Shown: positions 25,315-34,176, counted from the stretch's first letter. The stretch: 64,000 bases of DNA from [Clostridium] innocuum (GCA_012317185.1 CP048838.1:2170001-2234000); one strand, 5' to 3'. Program-made: numbers and translations. Notes: generated by a model not told the origin, from the letters alone.

Positions 25315-26510
25315 TATGGCTTATCGACGAAATCCTTTAGACGCTTGGAGCGTGTAGGATGCTTCAGCTTACGCAGTGCCTTTGCCTCAATCTGACGGAT
25401 TCGTTCACGAGTAACGTTGAATTCCTTTCCAACCTCCTCCAGTGTACGGGTTCTGCCATCATATAAACCGAAACGCAGGCGCAATACCTTTTCCTCACGC
25501 TCGGTCAGACCCTGCAGCACCGTATTGATTTCATCCTTCAGCAGCTGATTGTTGGCATATTCATCCGGTGACAGAGCTTCCTTGTCCTCAATGAAATCAC
25601 CCAGATGAGAATCGTCCTCCTCACCGATCGGTGTTTCCAGAGATACCGGTTCCAGTGCGATTTTCTGAATTTCACGCACCTTTTCCGGAGAGATGTTTTC
25701 CATTTTTGCTGCGATTTCCTCTGCAGAGGGATCCCTTCCAAGATCCTGCACCAGCTGACGCTGAATACGTGTCAGCTTGTTGATTGTTTCCACCATATGT
25801 ACCGGAATACGAATCGTTCTTGCCTGATCGGCGATGGCACGTGTGATTGCCTGACGAATCCACCATGTCGCGTAGGTTGAAAACTTAAAGCCCTTGGTAT
25901 AATCGAATTTCTCAACCGCCTTAACCAGACCCATGTTTCCTTCCTGAATCAGATCCAGAAACAGCATACCGCGGCCAACATATTTCTTCGCAATGGATAC
26001 AACCAGACGCAGGTTGGCAGAAATCAGCTTTTTCTTTGCCTCTTCATCACCTGCCTGAATGCGCCGCGCAATTTCCGGCTCCTCTTTCGGATCCAGAAGC
26101 TCAACGCGTCCGATTTCCTTTAAATACATTTTTACCGGATCATTGATTTTTGTGTGGGAAGAGTTGGCAAAGGACTGCTCCAGATTTTCGATATCGGCAG
26201 CAAGCGTATCCTCTTCATCGGTATCGTCATCCAGAAAATCAATATCATCGTCATCCTCGGTTGCGACCAAAGCGTCATCATCCATCAGATCGACATCATC
26301 GTCTTCATTTTTTACTTCAATATCATTGTCGGAAAACCACTGAAACAGATCATCAAAATCTGTATCTGTCATTGCCAGATGCTCCACGGCATCCATAACA
26401 TCCTTCTGATAGAGGACATCATTCTGTTTGTATTCGTCCAGGAATTCCTGCTTGATATCTTCCAGTGTCTTGTATTCCTGCAAAACAGCTTTTTTCTTGG
26501 TGTTCTTCAT
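25314..26510 (-). CDS. rpoD: Primary sigma factor RpoD (sigma-A)
   Basis: RpoD is the housekeeping sigma factor. The 398-residue protein has region 1.2 (DPVKMYLKEIGRVELL), regions 2.1-2.4 (LRLVVSIAKKYVGRGM, FSTYATWWIRQAITRAIAD), region 3, and region 4.2 (LEEVGKEFNVTRERIRQIEAKALRKLKHP). Region 1.1 carries a strikingly Asp-rich stretch (about residues 66-105). GGAAG lies seven bases before the ATG, four bases after the dnaG stop codon. dnaG-rpoD is the ancestral macromolecular synthesis operon. Confidence 0.97.
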   Translation of the reverse strand: MKNTKKKAVLQEYKTLEDIKQEFLDEYKQNDVLYQKDVMDAVEHLAMTDTDFDDLFQWFSDNDIEVKNEDDDVDLMDDDALVATEDDDDIDFLDDDTDEEDTLAADIENLEQSFANSSHTKINDPVKMYLKEIGRVELLDPKEEPEIARRIQAGDEEAKKKLISANLRLVVSIAKKYVGRGMLFLDLIQEGNMGLVKAVEKFDYTKGFKFSTYATWWIRQAITRAIADQARTIRIPVHMVETINKLTRIQRQLVQDLGRDPSAEEIAAKMENISPEKVREIQKIALEPVSLETPIGEEDDSHLGDFIEDKEALSPDEYANNQLLKDEINTVLQGLTEREEKVLRLRFGLYDGRTRTLEEVGKEFNVTRERIRQIEAKALRKLKHPTRSKRLKDFVDKP

Positions 26511-26514
26511 ATCC

Positions 26515-28287
26515 TTACTTCCTTCCCGCGCTGCGCCATTCCTCACGCTCTTTGATCAGCTGATTTTTCTCCACGGCGAGCTTAGCCTTTTCCATGGGAT
26601 CATTCACAGATCGTATTTTTTTATTCAACAGCTGTATCTTATCATCCAGAAAGCAGGATTTTTCCTTGGCGATTGCTTCCTGCAGTACAGCCATATCCAC
26701 ATCCTCTCGGGCAAGCTCCCAGTTTGCGATTTCCAGAAGAAGTGCCTTCACGTCCTCCTCCCGAATCACATCCAGCAGCTCAGCGACAGCGAGGGTGGTG
26801 TGTGTTCGATAATAATCAATGATGTACATCGCAAGCTTGTTGCCGGTATCATCCTTTAAAAATCCAAGCTCCTCCTTGAACAGATTGCTTGCAGCAATTC
26901 CATTCAGCATCTGAGAGAGGATTTCATGCTCGGCATGACTTCTTCCACTTTTCGGAAAGGTCAAAAAGCTCTGCCGCGGGGGCTGCGGCTGATGAATCGC
27001 CCTGCGTTCCTCTTTGGGCTGCTCCACCTGCATATCAAATTCAGTCAGCTCCCGCAAACGAATGAAATAGCTCTGTTTCTCAAAATCATCCTGCAGTGCC
27101 TGAATTTCCAAAGCCATTTCCTGCGCGAATTCCTTTTTCTGAGAGTAGTTGTCCAGATTATACCGCCCAAGCAGGTATTCAAAGAGGAAATCAATCCAGG
27201 ATATCGTCTTATCAAGCAGTGCGCGAAGCTCATCCTTCCCGTATACATCAATGACTTCATCCGGATCCAGACCGTACTTATTGTCTACAATTTCAAAGGG
27301 CAGCTGTGCCTCTCTGGCCATTTTACCGAATTTGTAGGTGGCGTTGCGACCGGCCTTATCTCCGTCATAGCAGATGACGATCGGTACATGCAGGAGCTGC
27401 AAAAGGCGCAGCTGTTCCTTGGTCATTGCCGTTCCCAGCGTAGCCACTGCATTGTGCAGCTCCACCTTTTCCAGTGCAAGCACATCCATGGCGCCTTCCA
27501 CCAGATAGGCTTTTTTTGCTTTTCTGGCCTCCTGCTTGGCTCTATGATAGTTGAAAATCAGATTTCCTTTTTTGTAGATATCCGTTTCCGTAGTGTTGAT
27601 ATACTTTGCTTCTTCATTTTCCGCAACCCGCCGGGCTGTAAAGCCGACCGGTTCTCCGAATTCATCATGAATGGGAATCATGATACGATGCGAAAACACA
27701 TCCTTCATTCCGAGGGAGGTAACACGTACAAGACCTGCGGACACAAGATCATCATCCGCATGCTTTTTGGCATGCAGGAAGCGATACAGGGCGTCATCCA
27801 TCGGATTGTAGCCGATTTCAAAGCGCTTGATAATTTCTTCCGTAATATTGCGTCTCATCAGATATTCCTTGACGTTTTTCGCATCCAGCGTATCCAGCTG
27901 ATAATGGGTGAATTCCATAGCCTCCCGGCATGCCTTATGCAGTGCCTGCAGGTGCGGATCCTTTATCCGAGGGGTGACATCAAGAGTATGCTCCAAAGTC
28001 ACACCGGCATACTCGGCAACCTTGTAAACCGCCTCGATAAAGGATATTTTTTCATAATTCTGTACAAACGTGAATACATTACCGCCTGCTCCGCACACAA
28101 AGCATTTGTAAATCTGTTTATCGGCAGCTATGGACATTGACGGATCATGATCGTCATGAAACGGGCAGACGCATTTATAGCTCTTTCCCTTTCTTGTCAG
28201 CGGCACATAGCGTCCAATCACATCTACGATATCAGCTTTTGCACGAATCTGGCTGATTTCCTGTTCACTCAAGCGTGCCAAGAACAT
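26515..28287 (-). CDS. dnaG: DNA primase
   Basis: DnaG makes RNA primers for replication. The CHC2 zinc finger is Cys41, His44, Cys62, Cys65 (CPFHDDHDPSM and KCFVCGAGG); the TOPRIM domain with VEGAMDVLALEK and CYDGDKAGRNA follows, then the C-terminal helicase-binding region. Length 590 residues. The start region is GTG-ATG with GGGGAG just upstream; ATG 28287 is used, but a few bases either way are possible. It leads dnaG-rpoD-trmK. Confidence 0.96.
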   Translation of the reverse strand: MFLARLSEQEISQIRAKADIVDVIGRYVPLTRKGKSYKCVCPFHDDHDPSMSIAADKQIYKCFVCGAGGNVFTFVQNYEKISFIEAVYKVAEYAGVTLEHTLDVTPRIKDPHLQALHKACREAMEFTHYQLDTLDAKNVKEYLMRRNITEEIIKRFEIGYNPMDDALYRFLHAKKHADDDLVSAGLVRVTSLGMKDVFSHRIMIPIHDEFGEPVGFTARRVAENEEAKYINTTETDIYKKGNLIFNYHRAKQEARKAKKAYLVEGAMDVLALEKVELHNAVATLGTAMTKEQLRLLQLLHVPIVICYDGDKAGRNATYKFGKMAREAQLPFEIVDNKYGLDPDEVIDVYGKDELRALLDKTISWIDFLFEYLLGRYNLDNYSQKKEFAQEMALEIQALQDDFEKQSYFIRLRELTEFDMQVEQPKEERRAIHQPQPPRQSFLTFPKSGRSHAEHEILSQMLNGIAASNLFKEELGFLKDDTGNKLAMYIIDYYRTHTTLAVAELLDVIREEDVKALLLEIANWELAREDVDMAVLQEAIAKEKSCFLDDKIQLLNKKIRSVNDPMEKAKLAVEKNQLIKEREEWRSAGRK

Positions 28288-28301
28288 CACTCCCCGCTGT
28301 T

Positions 28302-29684
28302 TTACAGCTTAATTCGCTCTTCGATATACGCGCTTAGATCCTTCAGGCTCACGCGCTCCTGTTCCATGCTGTCACGGTGGCGTACGGTTACGCAGTTGTC
28401 ATTCTCTGTTTCAAAATCCACAGTGATACAGAACGGTGTACCAACGGCATCCTGACGACGGTATCGTTTTCCGATGCTTCCCGCCTCATCATAATCGCAG
28501 TTTCCCACTGGTGCAATCAGCTGGAACACCTCCATCGCCTTGTCGCTCAGCTTTTTGGAAAGCGGCATGACACAGGCCTTGATCGGAGCTAGGAACGGAT
28601 GCAGATGCATGACGATACGGGTATCGTTTTCCAGTTCTTCCTCATCATAGGCATCGCACATAAATGCCAGCATCAGTCGTTCAACACCGACGGCCGGTTC
28701 TACGCAATAAGCCAGATATTTTTCATTCGTTGCAGGATCCAGATATTCCAGCGATTTCTTACTTGCTTCCTGATGCTGCTTCAAATCATAATCGGTTCGG
28801 TCCGCAATTCCCCACAGCTCACCCCAACCAATCTGGGAATGGAAATTATACTCAATATCGCAGGTACCCTTTGAATAGAAAGCCAGCTCCTCTGCTGTAT
28901 GATCACGAAAGCGCAGATGATCGCTGTTAATACCCAGATTCGTCAAAAAGCTCATACAGTAATCCTTATAATACTGGTACCATTCCATATCCGTTCCCGG
29001 CTGACAGAAGAACTCCAGCTCCATCTGTTCAAATTCTCTGGTACGGAAAATAAAGTTTCCCGGTGTAATTTCATTACGGAAGCTCTTACCGATCTGTCCG
29101 ATACCAAATGGCAGCTTCTTACGCATGGAGCGCTGTACGTTTTTAAAATTGACAAACATCCCCTGTGCCGTTTCCGGGCGCAGATAGATAGCACTCTTCG
29201 CATCCTCTACGACACCCTGAAAGGTTTTAAACATCAGATTAAACTGACGGATATCCGTAAAATTATGCGCTCCGCATTTTGGACATTTCAGCTGATGCTC
29301 TTCAATATAATCCATCATTGCTTCATTGCTCCAGCCCTCAACGCTAACCTCACCGTTTGTAGCGTCCTCAATCAGCTGATCGGCACGAAATCTGGATTTA
29401 CACTCCTTGCAGTCCATCAATGGATCGGAGAATCCGCCGACATGACCGCTGGCAACCCATACTGCCGGATTCATCAGGATCGCAGACTGTATACCTGTAT
29501 TATATGGAGATTCCTGAATGAATTTACGCCACCAGGCTTTTTTTATATTTTCCTTCAGTTCGACTCCCAAAGGACCGAAATCCCACGTATTGGACAAACC
29601 GCCGTAGATTTCAGATCCCTGAAACACAAAACCACTGTTTTTCGCATGGGCTACTACAGTATCAAATAATTTCTCGTTGTTCAT
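28302..29684 (-). CDS. glyS: Glycyl-tRNA synthetase (homodimeric type)
   Basis: This class II synthetase charges tRNA-Gly. It is the single-chain alpha2 form of 460 residues, with motif 1-2 regions GSEIYGGLSNTWDFGPLG and FRNEITPGNFIFRTREFEQME, a CKxC...CPKC zinc insert, and motif 3 VGVERLMLAF. GAAAGGGG lies seven bases before the ATG. The leader contains a promoter and a terminator-like hairpin but no T-box element, which is the usual control in Firmicutes. Confidence 0.96.
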   Translation of the reverse strand: MNNEKLFDTVVAHAKNSGFVFQGSEIYGGLSNTWDFGPLGVELKENIKKAWWRKFIQESPYNTGIQSAILMNPAVWVASGHVGGFSDPLMDCKECKSRFRADQLIEDATNGEVSVEGWSNEAMMDYIEEHQLKCPKCGAHNFTDIRQFNLMFKTFQGVVEDAKSAIYLRPETAQGMFVNFKNVQRSMRKKLPFGIGQIGKSFRNEITPGNFIFRTREFEQMELEFFCQPGTDMEWYQYYKDYCMSFLTNLGINSDHLRFRDHTAEELAFYSKGTCDIEYNFHSQIGWGELWGIADRTDYDLKQHQEASKKSLEYLDPATNEKYLAYCVEPAVGVERLMLAFMCDAYDEEELENDTRIVMHLHPFLAPIKACVMPLSKKLSDKAMEVFQLIAPVGNCDYDEAGSIGKRYRRQDAVGTPFCITVDFETENDNCVTVRHRDSMEQERVSLKDLSAYIEERIKL

Positions 29685-29699
29685 GTTTATGCCCCTTTC

Positions 29700-29722
29700 A
29701 AAAAAAATTCACCCGCCGGTGA
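29700..29722 (-). terminator. Terminator-like hairpin in the glyS leader
   Basis: Minus-strand TCACC-GGCG-GGTGA followed after one A by eight T, directly upstream of the glyS ribosome binding site. It lies downstream of the promoter, so it would act as an attenuator rather than an end-of-gene terminator. The stem has only five pairs. Confidence 0.45.
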
Positions 29723-29762
29723 TGCTCATGAAACTATGAAAATAGTTACAAGAATACACTAT

Positions 29763-29792
29763 AATATAACACTTTTTTAAAGGAAATGTCAA
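29763..29792 (-). promoter_or_regulatory. Sigma-A type promoter of glyS
   Basis: Minus-strand TTGACA (29787-29792), an 18-base spacer and TATATT (29763-29768). Confidence 0.65.
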
Positions 29793-29821
29793 CGTGTTTT
29801 CCCCAATTAGAATAACAAAGT

Positions 29822-29863
29822 AAAAAAATAAAAAGAAGAATCCCTTTCCAATTGAAATTCTTC
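29822..29863 (-). terminator. Intrinsic terminator upstream of glyS
   Basis: Minus-strand GAAGAAT / ATTCTTC stem with partial inner pairing, followed by TTTTTATTTTTTT. No gene ends here; it may back up the recO terminator or end a small RNA. Confidence 0.6.
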
Positions 29864-29986
29864 CCTGTACAGTAAAGGCAGCGTCATAAAAGCACCGGCG
29901 TTTATCTTCTTTTCGTTTTGATGCAGGCCGCTTTGCCCGTTGTCCATCTACAGGCAGTACGTGCGTAAAAATACCGGTACAATAAT
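29864..29986 (-). other. Segment between two terminators, no convincing gene
   Basis: The 29685-30064 gap holds the glyS promoter and leader, two terminators and this segment of about 120 bases. An open frame crosses the whole gap on the minus strand, but it spans both terminators and the glyS promoter and has no family resemblance. The segment could encode a small RNA; I saw no clear promoter for one. Confidence 0.3.
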
Positions 29987-30029
29987 CAAAAAAAAGCAGC
30001 CCTATAGAGAATTCCCTTGTAGGATTGCT
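29987..30029 (-). terminator. Intrinsic terminator of the ybeY-recO operon
   Basis: Minus-strand AGCA-AT-CCTA pairs with TAGG-GC-TGCT (one 2x2 internal loop), followed by eight T, 36 bases after the recO stop codon. Confidence 0.65.
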
Positions 30030-30064
30030 TTTCATTTACATTCTGCAGGCATTTCGCATCCAGC

Positions 30065-30805
30065 TTACATGTGCCCCTCCATAGCGAACAGGGTTCGAAG
30101 AAAACGCACACTTTTCAGCGCTATGCCGCCATAATCTTCAAAAAAGCCATACAGCTCTTCAAAGTTTTCACTGCTAAACGGTTCCAGTCTCTCAATCAGC
30201 TCATAATGCTCCAGCTCTGCCTTGCAAAGAAGACGAAAGGTTTTCAAATCCCTGCGCGGTATGACATGATCGCCATATCGCAGACAGCTTTTGCAAACAA
30301 AGCCGCCATCTCTTCGCGACACTGCCTGAATATGCTGCGTGCTCTGACAGCGGACACAGCCATCCACAAACGGTTCAATTCCATGCATGCGATTCATAAC
30401 AGCCTGAAACAGACAAAGTATCTGCAGCGGATGCTTTGCATCCTGTAAAATATCCAGGCTTTGCTTCAGCAGGATGTATACATTTTCCTCAAAGCCACTG
30501 CGGTATATGCATTCACAGAAGTAGGAGGCAATGCTCTGCTTTACAAGATCCTCCCGAATTTTGCGATAACTGTTTATAATTTCTGCCCGGCGTAGAGACT
30601 GTATCGAAGCAGTCTGCTGATAATTCAGCTGCAGACGTGCCAGTGTAAACAGCTGTACGGCAGGAGCATTCTTACTTGTGACCTTACGAACTCCACGGGC
30701 GCTCACACTGAGCAGGGAGCCATCCTCACACAATACCTTCAACAGGGCATCATGTTCCCGATACTCCTTCACATCCACCAGGATTCCGCACACTTCCTCC
30801 TGCAT
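30065..30805 (-). CDS. recO: DNA repair protein RecO
   Basis: RecO anneals single strands and loads RecA in RecF-pathway repair. The 246-residue protein has the N-terminal OB fold (GILVDVKEYREHDALLKVL) and the C4 zinc site Cys150, Cys153, Cys171, Cys174. Its ATG overlaps the era stop codon (TAATG). It ends the ybeY-dgkA-cdd-era-recO operon, the same order as in Bacillus. Confidence 0.95.
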   Translation of the reverse strand: MQEEVCGILVDVKEYREHDALLKVLCEDGSLLSVSARGVRKVTSKNAPAVQLFTLARLQLNYQQTASIQSLRRAEIINSYRKIREDLVKQSIASYFCECIYRSGFEENVYILLKQSLDILQDAKHPLQILCLFQAVMNRMHGIEPFVDGCVRCQSTQHIQAVSRRDGGFVCKSCLRYGDHVIPRRDLKTFRLLCKAELEHYELIERLEPFSSENFEELYGFFEDYGGIALKSVRFLRTLFAMEGHM

Positions 30806-31704
30806 TATTTCCCTTCTTCCAGCTCTAGATAACCCAGCTGATGCAGCTTGCTGCTGCGATTGCGCCAGTTCTTCTCGACACGCACATACAGCTCCAGCTC
30901 CACCTTTTTACCGAATTTTTCCTTCAGCTCCTTCTGGGCTGCAAGACGGATGCCGCGAATCATCGCTCCCTGCTTTCCAATCAGTATACTCTTTTGCGAG
31001 GAGCGCTCCACGACGATGAGAGCCGACAGCTCCATGCGGGTATCGCTTTCTTCCTTTTTTTCCACGATGACCGCAACAGAATGCGGGACCTCTTCATTTG
31101 TTTTATACAATACCTTTTCCCGGATGATTTCCGCAATCTGGAAATTTTCTCCATGGTCACTGATCATATCATCCGGAAAATACTTCACGCCCTCCTGCAG
31201 ATACGACTTTGTCACCTCCAAAAGATGCTCCACATTTTCGCGTTTCAGCGCAGATACCGGAAAGATTTCCGCAAACTGCATGCGGCTCTGCCACTTACTC
31301 AGGGTCGTAAGCACCGCCTCCTTATCCAGCAGATCGATTTTATTAAGAATCAGAAATACCGGAATCTGTGCGCTTTTCATCTTTTCCAGAATGAATTCGT
31401 CTCCACTGCCAAAGGGCTGTGTGGCATCCACCATCCAGTAATTCACATCCGCCTCAGCAATCGCCGTATATGCATTGCGGTTCAGAGTACGCCCCAGCTC
31501 ATGCTTCGGCTTATGAATTCCCGGTGTGTCCACAAAGACAAACTGCGCATCCTCCCGCGTCAATATCCCTGATATATTATTCCGTGTTGTCTGCGGCTTT
31601 GGCGTTGTAATGGCTACCTTTTCCTGCAGGATGGCATTTAGCAGGGTGCTTTTGCCTGCATTCGGACGGCCGATAATGGAAATAAATCCTGACTTATAGC
31701 TCAT
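30805..31704 (-). CDS. era: GTPase Era
   Basis: Era is an essential GTPase that binds 16S rRNA during 30S maturation. The 299-residue protein has G1 GRPNAGKST (12-20), DTPGIHKPKHELG (G3), NKIDLL (G4) and a C-terminal KH domain with IGKQGAMIRGI. It overlaps the cdd stop codon by four bases. ybeY in the same operon acts on the same rRNA end. Confidence 0.97.
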   Translation of the reverse strand: MSYKSGFISIIGRPNAGKSTLLNAILQEKVAITTPKPQTTRNNISGILTREDAQFVFVDTPGIHKPKHELGRTLNRNAYTAIAEADVNYWMVDATQPFGSGDEFILEKMKSAQIPVFLILNKIDLLDKEAVLTTLSKWQSRMQFAEIFPVSALKRENVEHLLEVTKSYLQEGVKYFPDDMISDHGENFQIAEIIREKVLYKTNEEVPHSVAVIVEKKEESDTRMELSALIVVERSSQKSILIGKQGAMIRGIRLAAQKELKEKFGKKVELELYVRVEKNWRNRSSKLHQLGYLELEEGK

Positions 31705-32111
31705 AAAACATCCTCACTCGTAAAGGACATCGGTAAAAGCTCGGCGATGCTTGTTATTTTCTGCTCCTGCTTGTTGCTTAACACGATGGGAGTATCCTGC
31801 TGCAGCAGCTCCACCAGTACCTGCCGACAGGCACCACAGGGCGCCGCAAGCTTCGTTCCGTCACTCACAATGGCAATCGCTACGATATCCTCCCTGCGAT
31901 AGCCCATAGAATAAGCGGCAAATATCGCACTTCGCTCGGCACAATTCGTCAGACCGAAGGAAGCATTCTCTATATTAGCCCCCGGAATCAGCGTTCCATC
32001 CTTAGTTTTCACACAAGCTCCCACATGATAGCGGGAGTATGGTGCATATGCATGCTGCATGGCAGCAAACGCCGCATCCAGCAGCTCCTGATATTGTTCA
32101 TTCACATTCAT
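31701..32111 (-). CDS. cdd: Cytidine deaminase
   Basis: Cdd deaminates cytidine and deoxycytidine in pyrimidine salvage. The 136-residue tetrameric-type enzyme has the zinc site Cys57-Ala-Glu59 and PCGACRQ with Cys92 and Cys95. It overlaps dgkA and era by four bases on each side, so translation is coupled along the operon. Confidence 0.97.
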   Translation of the reverse strand: MNVNEQYQELLDAAFAAMQHAYAPYSRYHVGACVKTKDGTLIPGANIENASFGLTNCAERSAIFAAYSMGYRREDIVAIAIVSDGTKLAAPCGACRQVLVELLQQDTPIVLSNKQEQKITSIAELLPMSFTSEDVL

Positions 32112-32470
32112 AAAAACAGCTTTCCTCCTATGATTACGATTCCAACAGCTGCCGCCGCCAGCGACATCACCAGCACAGCTGCAGCTGCGTAATCCTTTGC
32201 TTTTTTCGCTCCCTCACTGTATTGCGGCGACACCATGTCCACAATCGTTTCCAGAGCGGAATTGATATATTCCAGTGCAATCACAGCACCAATGACGATC
32301 AGAATGACGCACCATTCCATCGCCTCCAGCCCCAGACAAGCACAGACCGCAAGCACAACCATTCCCAGAACTGTCTGCAGCACAATGCTACGGTCATGCA
32401 GCAGCCCATGCATAAGACCGGCAAATGCATACCGGAATTTATTTCCGTATTTTTTTAGGAACGATATCAT
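32108..32470 (-). CDS. dgkA: Diacylglycerol / undecaprenol kinase
   Basis: This small integral membrane kinase has 120 residues, three transmembrane helices and the family motif EYINSALETIVDMVSP with the KKAKDYAAAAVLV segment. In Gram-positives this family phosphorylates undecaprenol for cell-wall lipid carrier recycling. The start lies 32 bases inside ybeY in another frame and has only a weak ribosome binding site, so it depends on ybeY translation. Confidence 0.94.
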   Translation of the reverse strand: MISFLKKYGNKFRYAFAGLMHGLLHDRSIVLQTVLGMVVLAVCACLGLEAMEWCVILIVIGAVIALEYINSALETIVDMVSPQYSEGAKKAKDYAAAAVLVMSLAAAAVGIVIIGGKLFL

Positions 32471-32906
32471 CCAGTATCACATTCTGCAGCTGAAACATCA
32501 CAGCCTCATCCTCCGGTGTCATGTGGTCGTATCCCAGCAGGTGCAAAAGCCCATGCGTAAACAGAAAGCAGACCTCTCTTCGCAAGCTGTGACCGTAATC
32601 CGCCGCCTGCGCTGTAATCGCTTCTATGTTGATGAATATATCACCGAGCTCTTCCTCCCCCTCCATGACCTCATATGCATCCTCGCTGTCCTTCATGGCA
32701 AAGCTGATGACATCAGTCGGCCGGTCGATACCGCGATAATCCCTGTTCATTTCATGAATCATCTGGGGTGTCACGAAGATTACGGAGGCACTCCTGAGCC
32801 CTTCCAGCTTTAAAACCTGCTGTGTCTTTTCACTGATCGTTCTGAAATCGGAGGCATAGCGCGACCAGCGCCGTTCTCCGCTCTGATTAAATACACTGAT
32901 TTCCAT
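32439..32906 (-). CDS. ybeY: Endoribonuclease YbeY
   Basis: YbeY is a zinc-dependent RNase involved in 16S rRNA 3'-end maturation and ribosome quality control. The 155-residue protein has the H-x3-H-x5-H metal site in FTHGLLHLLGYDHMTPEDE and the RDYRGIDRPTDVISFAM segment. It is the first gene of the five-gene operon; a possible -10 box TATAAT (minus strand, 33001-33006) lies about 95 bases upstream. Confidence 0.96.
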   Translation of the reverse strand: MEISVFNQSGERRWSRYASDFRTISEKTQQVLKLEGLRSASVIFVTPQMIHEMNRDYRGIDRPTDVISFAMKDSEDAYEVMEGEEELGDIFINIEAITAQAADYGHSLRREVCFLFTHGLLHLLGYDHMTPEDEAVMFQLQNVILDDIVPKKIRK

Positions 32907-33098
32907 AAGCCACCTCGATTCTTAACCGTATATCCCCATATGCCACCTTACATAGCGTCGTCGCTTTCTAGGTTTTGTATCCTATACAGGCATATACCCT
33001 ATTATAACACGAGCGGCGTGCAAATGAATAGCAGAAAAAGATTGTCACAGCACGAGCTGTACGCCATATCCGATCAAAAGGGCTTTTCTGACGTGAAA

Positions 33099-33127
33099 TT
33101 GTAAAAACGCCTTTCAATTTATATACA
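33099..33127 (+). promoter_or_regulatory. Candidate promoter of the Na/Pi cotransporter-type gene
   Basis: TTGTAA (33099-33104), a 17-base spacer and TATACA (33122-33127). A small perfect hairpin CAGAAT-GTAAAA-ATTCTG follows at 33126-33143. Confidence 0.5.
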
Positions 33128-33195
33128 GAATGTAAAAATTCTGTTAAAATTACCTTGCTACCATGTAATTTTAGAGTTTTTTTGGGAGGAATCTT

Positions 33196-34044
33196 ATGTT
33201 ACATATTGCAGCTTCCGCCATGACACCGGCAGATATCAGCTGGGACTTCATCATTGGAGGTCTGGCGCTCTTTTTGTTCGGAATACAGTTCATGGGAGAT
33301 GGTCTGAAAAGCATCGCGGGAGAAAAATTAAGAGAGTATATCGACCGTTACACCAACAAGCCCTGGAAGGGAATCCTTGTGGGTAGTATCATTACCGTAT
33401 TTATTCAGTCAAGCAGTGCCACCAGTGCCATTGCCATCGGCTTTGTACGTGCCGGATTGATGAGTCTGGAGCAATCCATCGGCATCATCATCGGAGCGAA
33501 CATCGGTACGACCGTAACCGCATTTCTAATCGGATTAAAGGTAGAGGCACTGGCCTTGTATTTCGTATTCCTGGGGGTTTTGATCACCCTGTTTGCCAAG
33601 CGGAAGAAACAGACCTATATGGGACAGATCGTTCTGGGCTTCGGTCTGCTGTTCTTCGGTCTGCGGCTGATGGGAGACGAGCTGAGCAAGCTGGGACAGA
33701 TGGATTTCTTTACGACACTGGCAACGACTATGCAGAATCAGCCGATTCTCGGCTTTATCAGCGGTACCCTGATGACCGCCGTCGTGCAGTCCAGCTCTGC
33801 GGTTGTAGGAATCATACAGAAAATCTACGATTCCGGAGCCATGACGCTGACAGCTGCCCTGCCGTTTGTCTTTGGCTCCAATATCGGGACAACAGTAACC
33901 GCCGTGTTTGCGTCCATCGGCGGCAGCACCTCGGCCAAACGAGCCGCTGCTGTCAATGTTCTGTTCAACACCATCGGTTCTGTGATTTTCATGTTCCTGT
34001 TGACACCGTATGTGGATTTCATCGCCTTTTTATCAGAAAATTAG
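33196..34044 (+). CDS. Na/Pi cotransporter family membrane protein, short form
   Basis: The protein has two Na/Pi cotransporter repeats, each with the QSSSA signature: VFIQSSSATSAIAIGF and AVVQSSSAVVGII, and NIGTTVTA after each. Such proteins move phosphate with sodium. It has 282 residues with about eight transmembrane helices and ends after the second repeat; the C-terminal PhoU-like domain of the longer (about 540-residue) relatives is absent. Because its own terminator lies 36 bases downstream, the short form is probably natural and not cut by the conjugative element beside it. GGGAGG lies seven bases before the ATG. Confidence 0.88.
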   Translation: MLHIAASAMTPADISWDFIIGGLALFLFGIQFMGDGLKSIAGEKLREYIDRYTNKPWKGILVGSIITVFIQSSSATSAIAIGFVRAGLMSLEQSIGIIIGANIGTTVTAFLIGLKVEALALYFVFLGVLITLFAKRKKQTYMGQIVLGFGLLFFGLRLMGDELSKLGQMDFFTTLATTMQNQPILGFISGTLMTAVVQSSSAVVGIIQKIYDSGAMTLTAALPFVFGSNIGTTVTAVFASIGGSTSAKRAAAVNVLFNTIGSVIFMFLLTPYVDFIAFLSEN

Positions 34045-34079
34045 ATATGAATTTTGATTATCTTTTTAGAAGTTCTTAT

Positions 34080-34122
34080 ATGCCGGTATAGCCCGTATTT
34101 ACAGGCTTTTCCGGCATTTTTC
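34080..34122 (+). terminator. Intrinsic terminator of the Na/Pi gene
   Basis: ATGCCGG / CCGGCAT stem enclosing AGCC / GGCT, followed by five T. It marks the last clearly chromosomal feature before the conjugative element. Confidence 0.8.
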
Positions 34123-34176
34123 GTATCGGAAGAAACTCACATATATTTTTATATCCGCTTAGGTTTTTGCTTTCAA

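Noticed and set aside
29709..30035. Minus-strand 108-codon open frame between recO and glyS
   Set aside because: It crosses two terminators and the glyS promoter, has no ribosome binding site and has no recognisable motif. Only its last seven codons (the MSITGG mini-frame) are of interest.
29685..30064. T-box riboswitch ahead of glyS
   Set aside because: No T-box consensus or long specifier-loop leader is present; the promoter lies only about 80 bases from the start codon.
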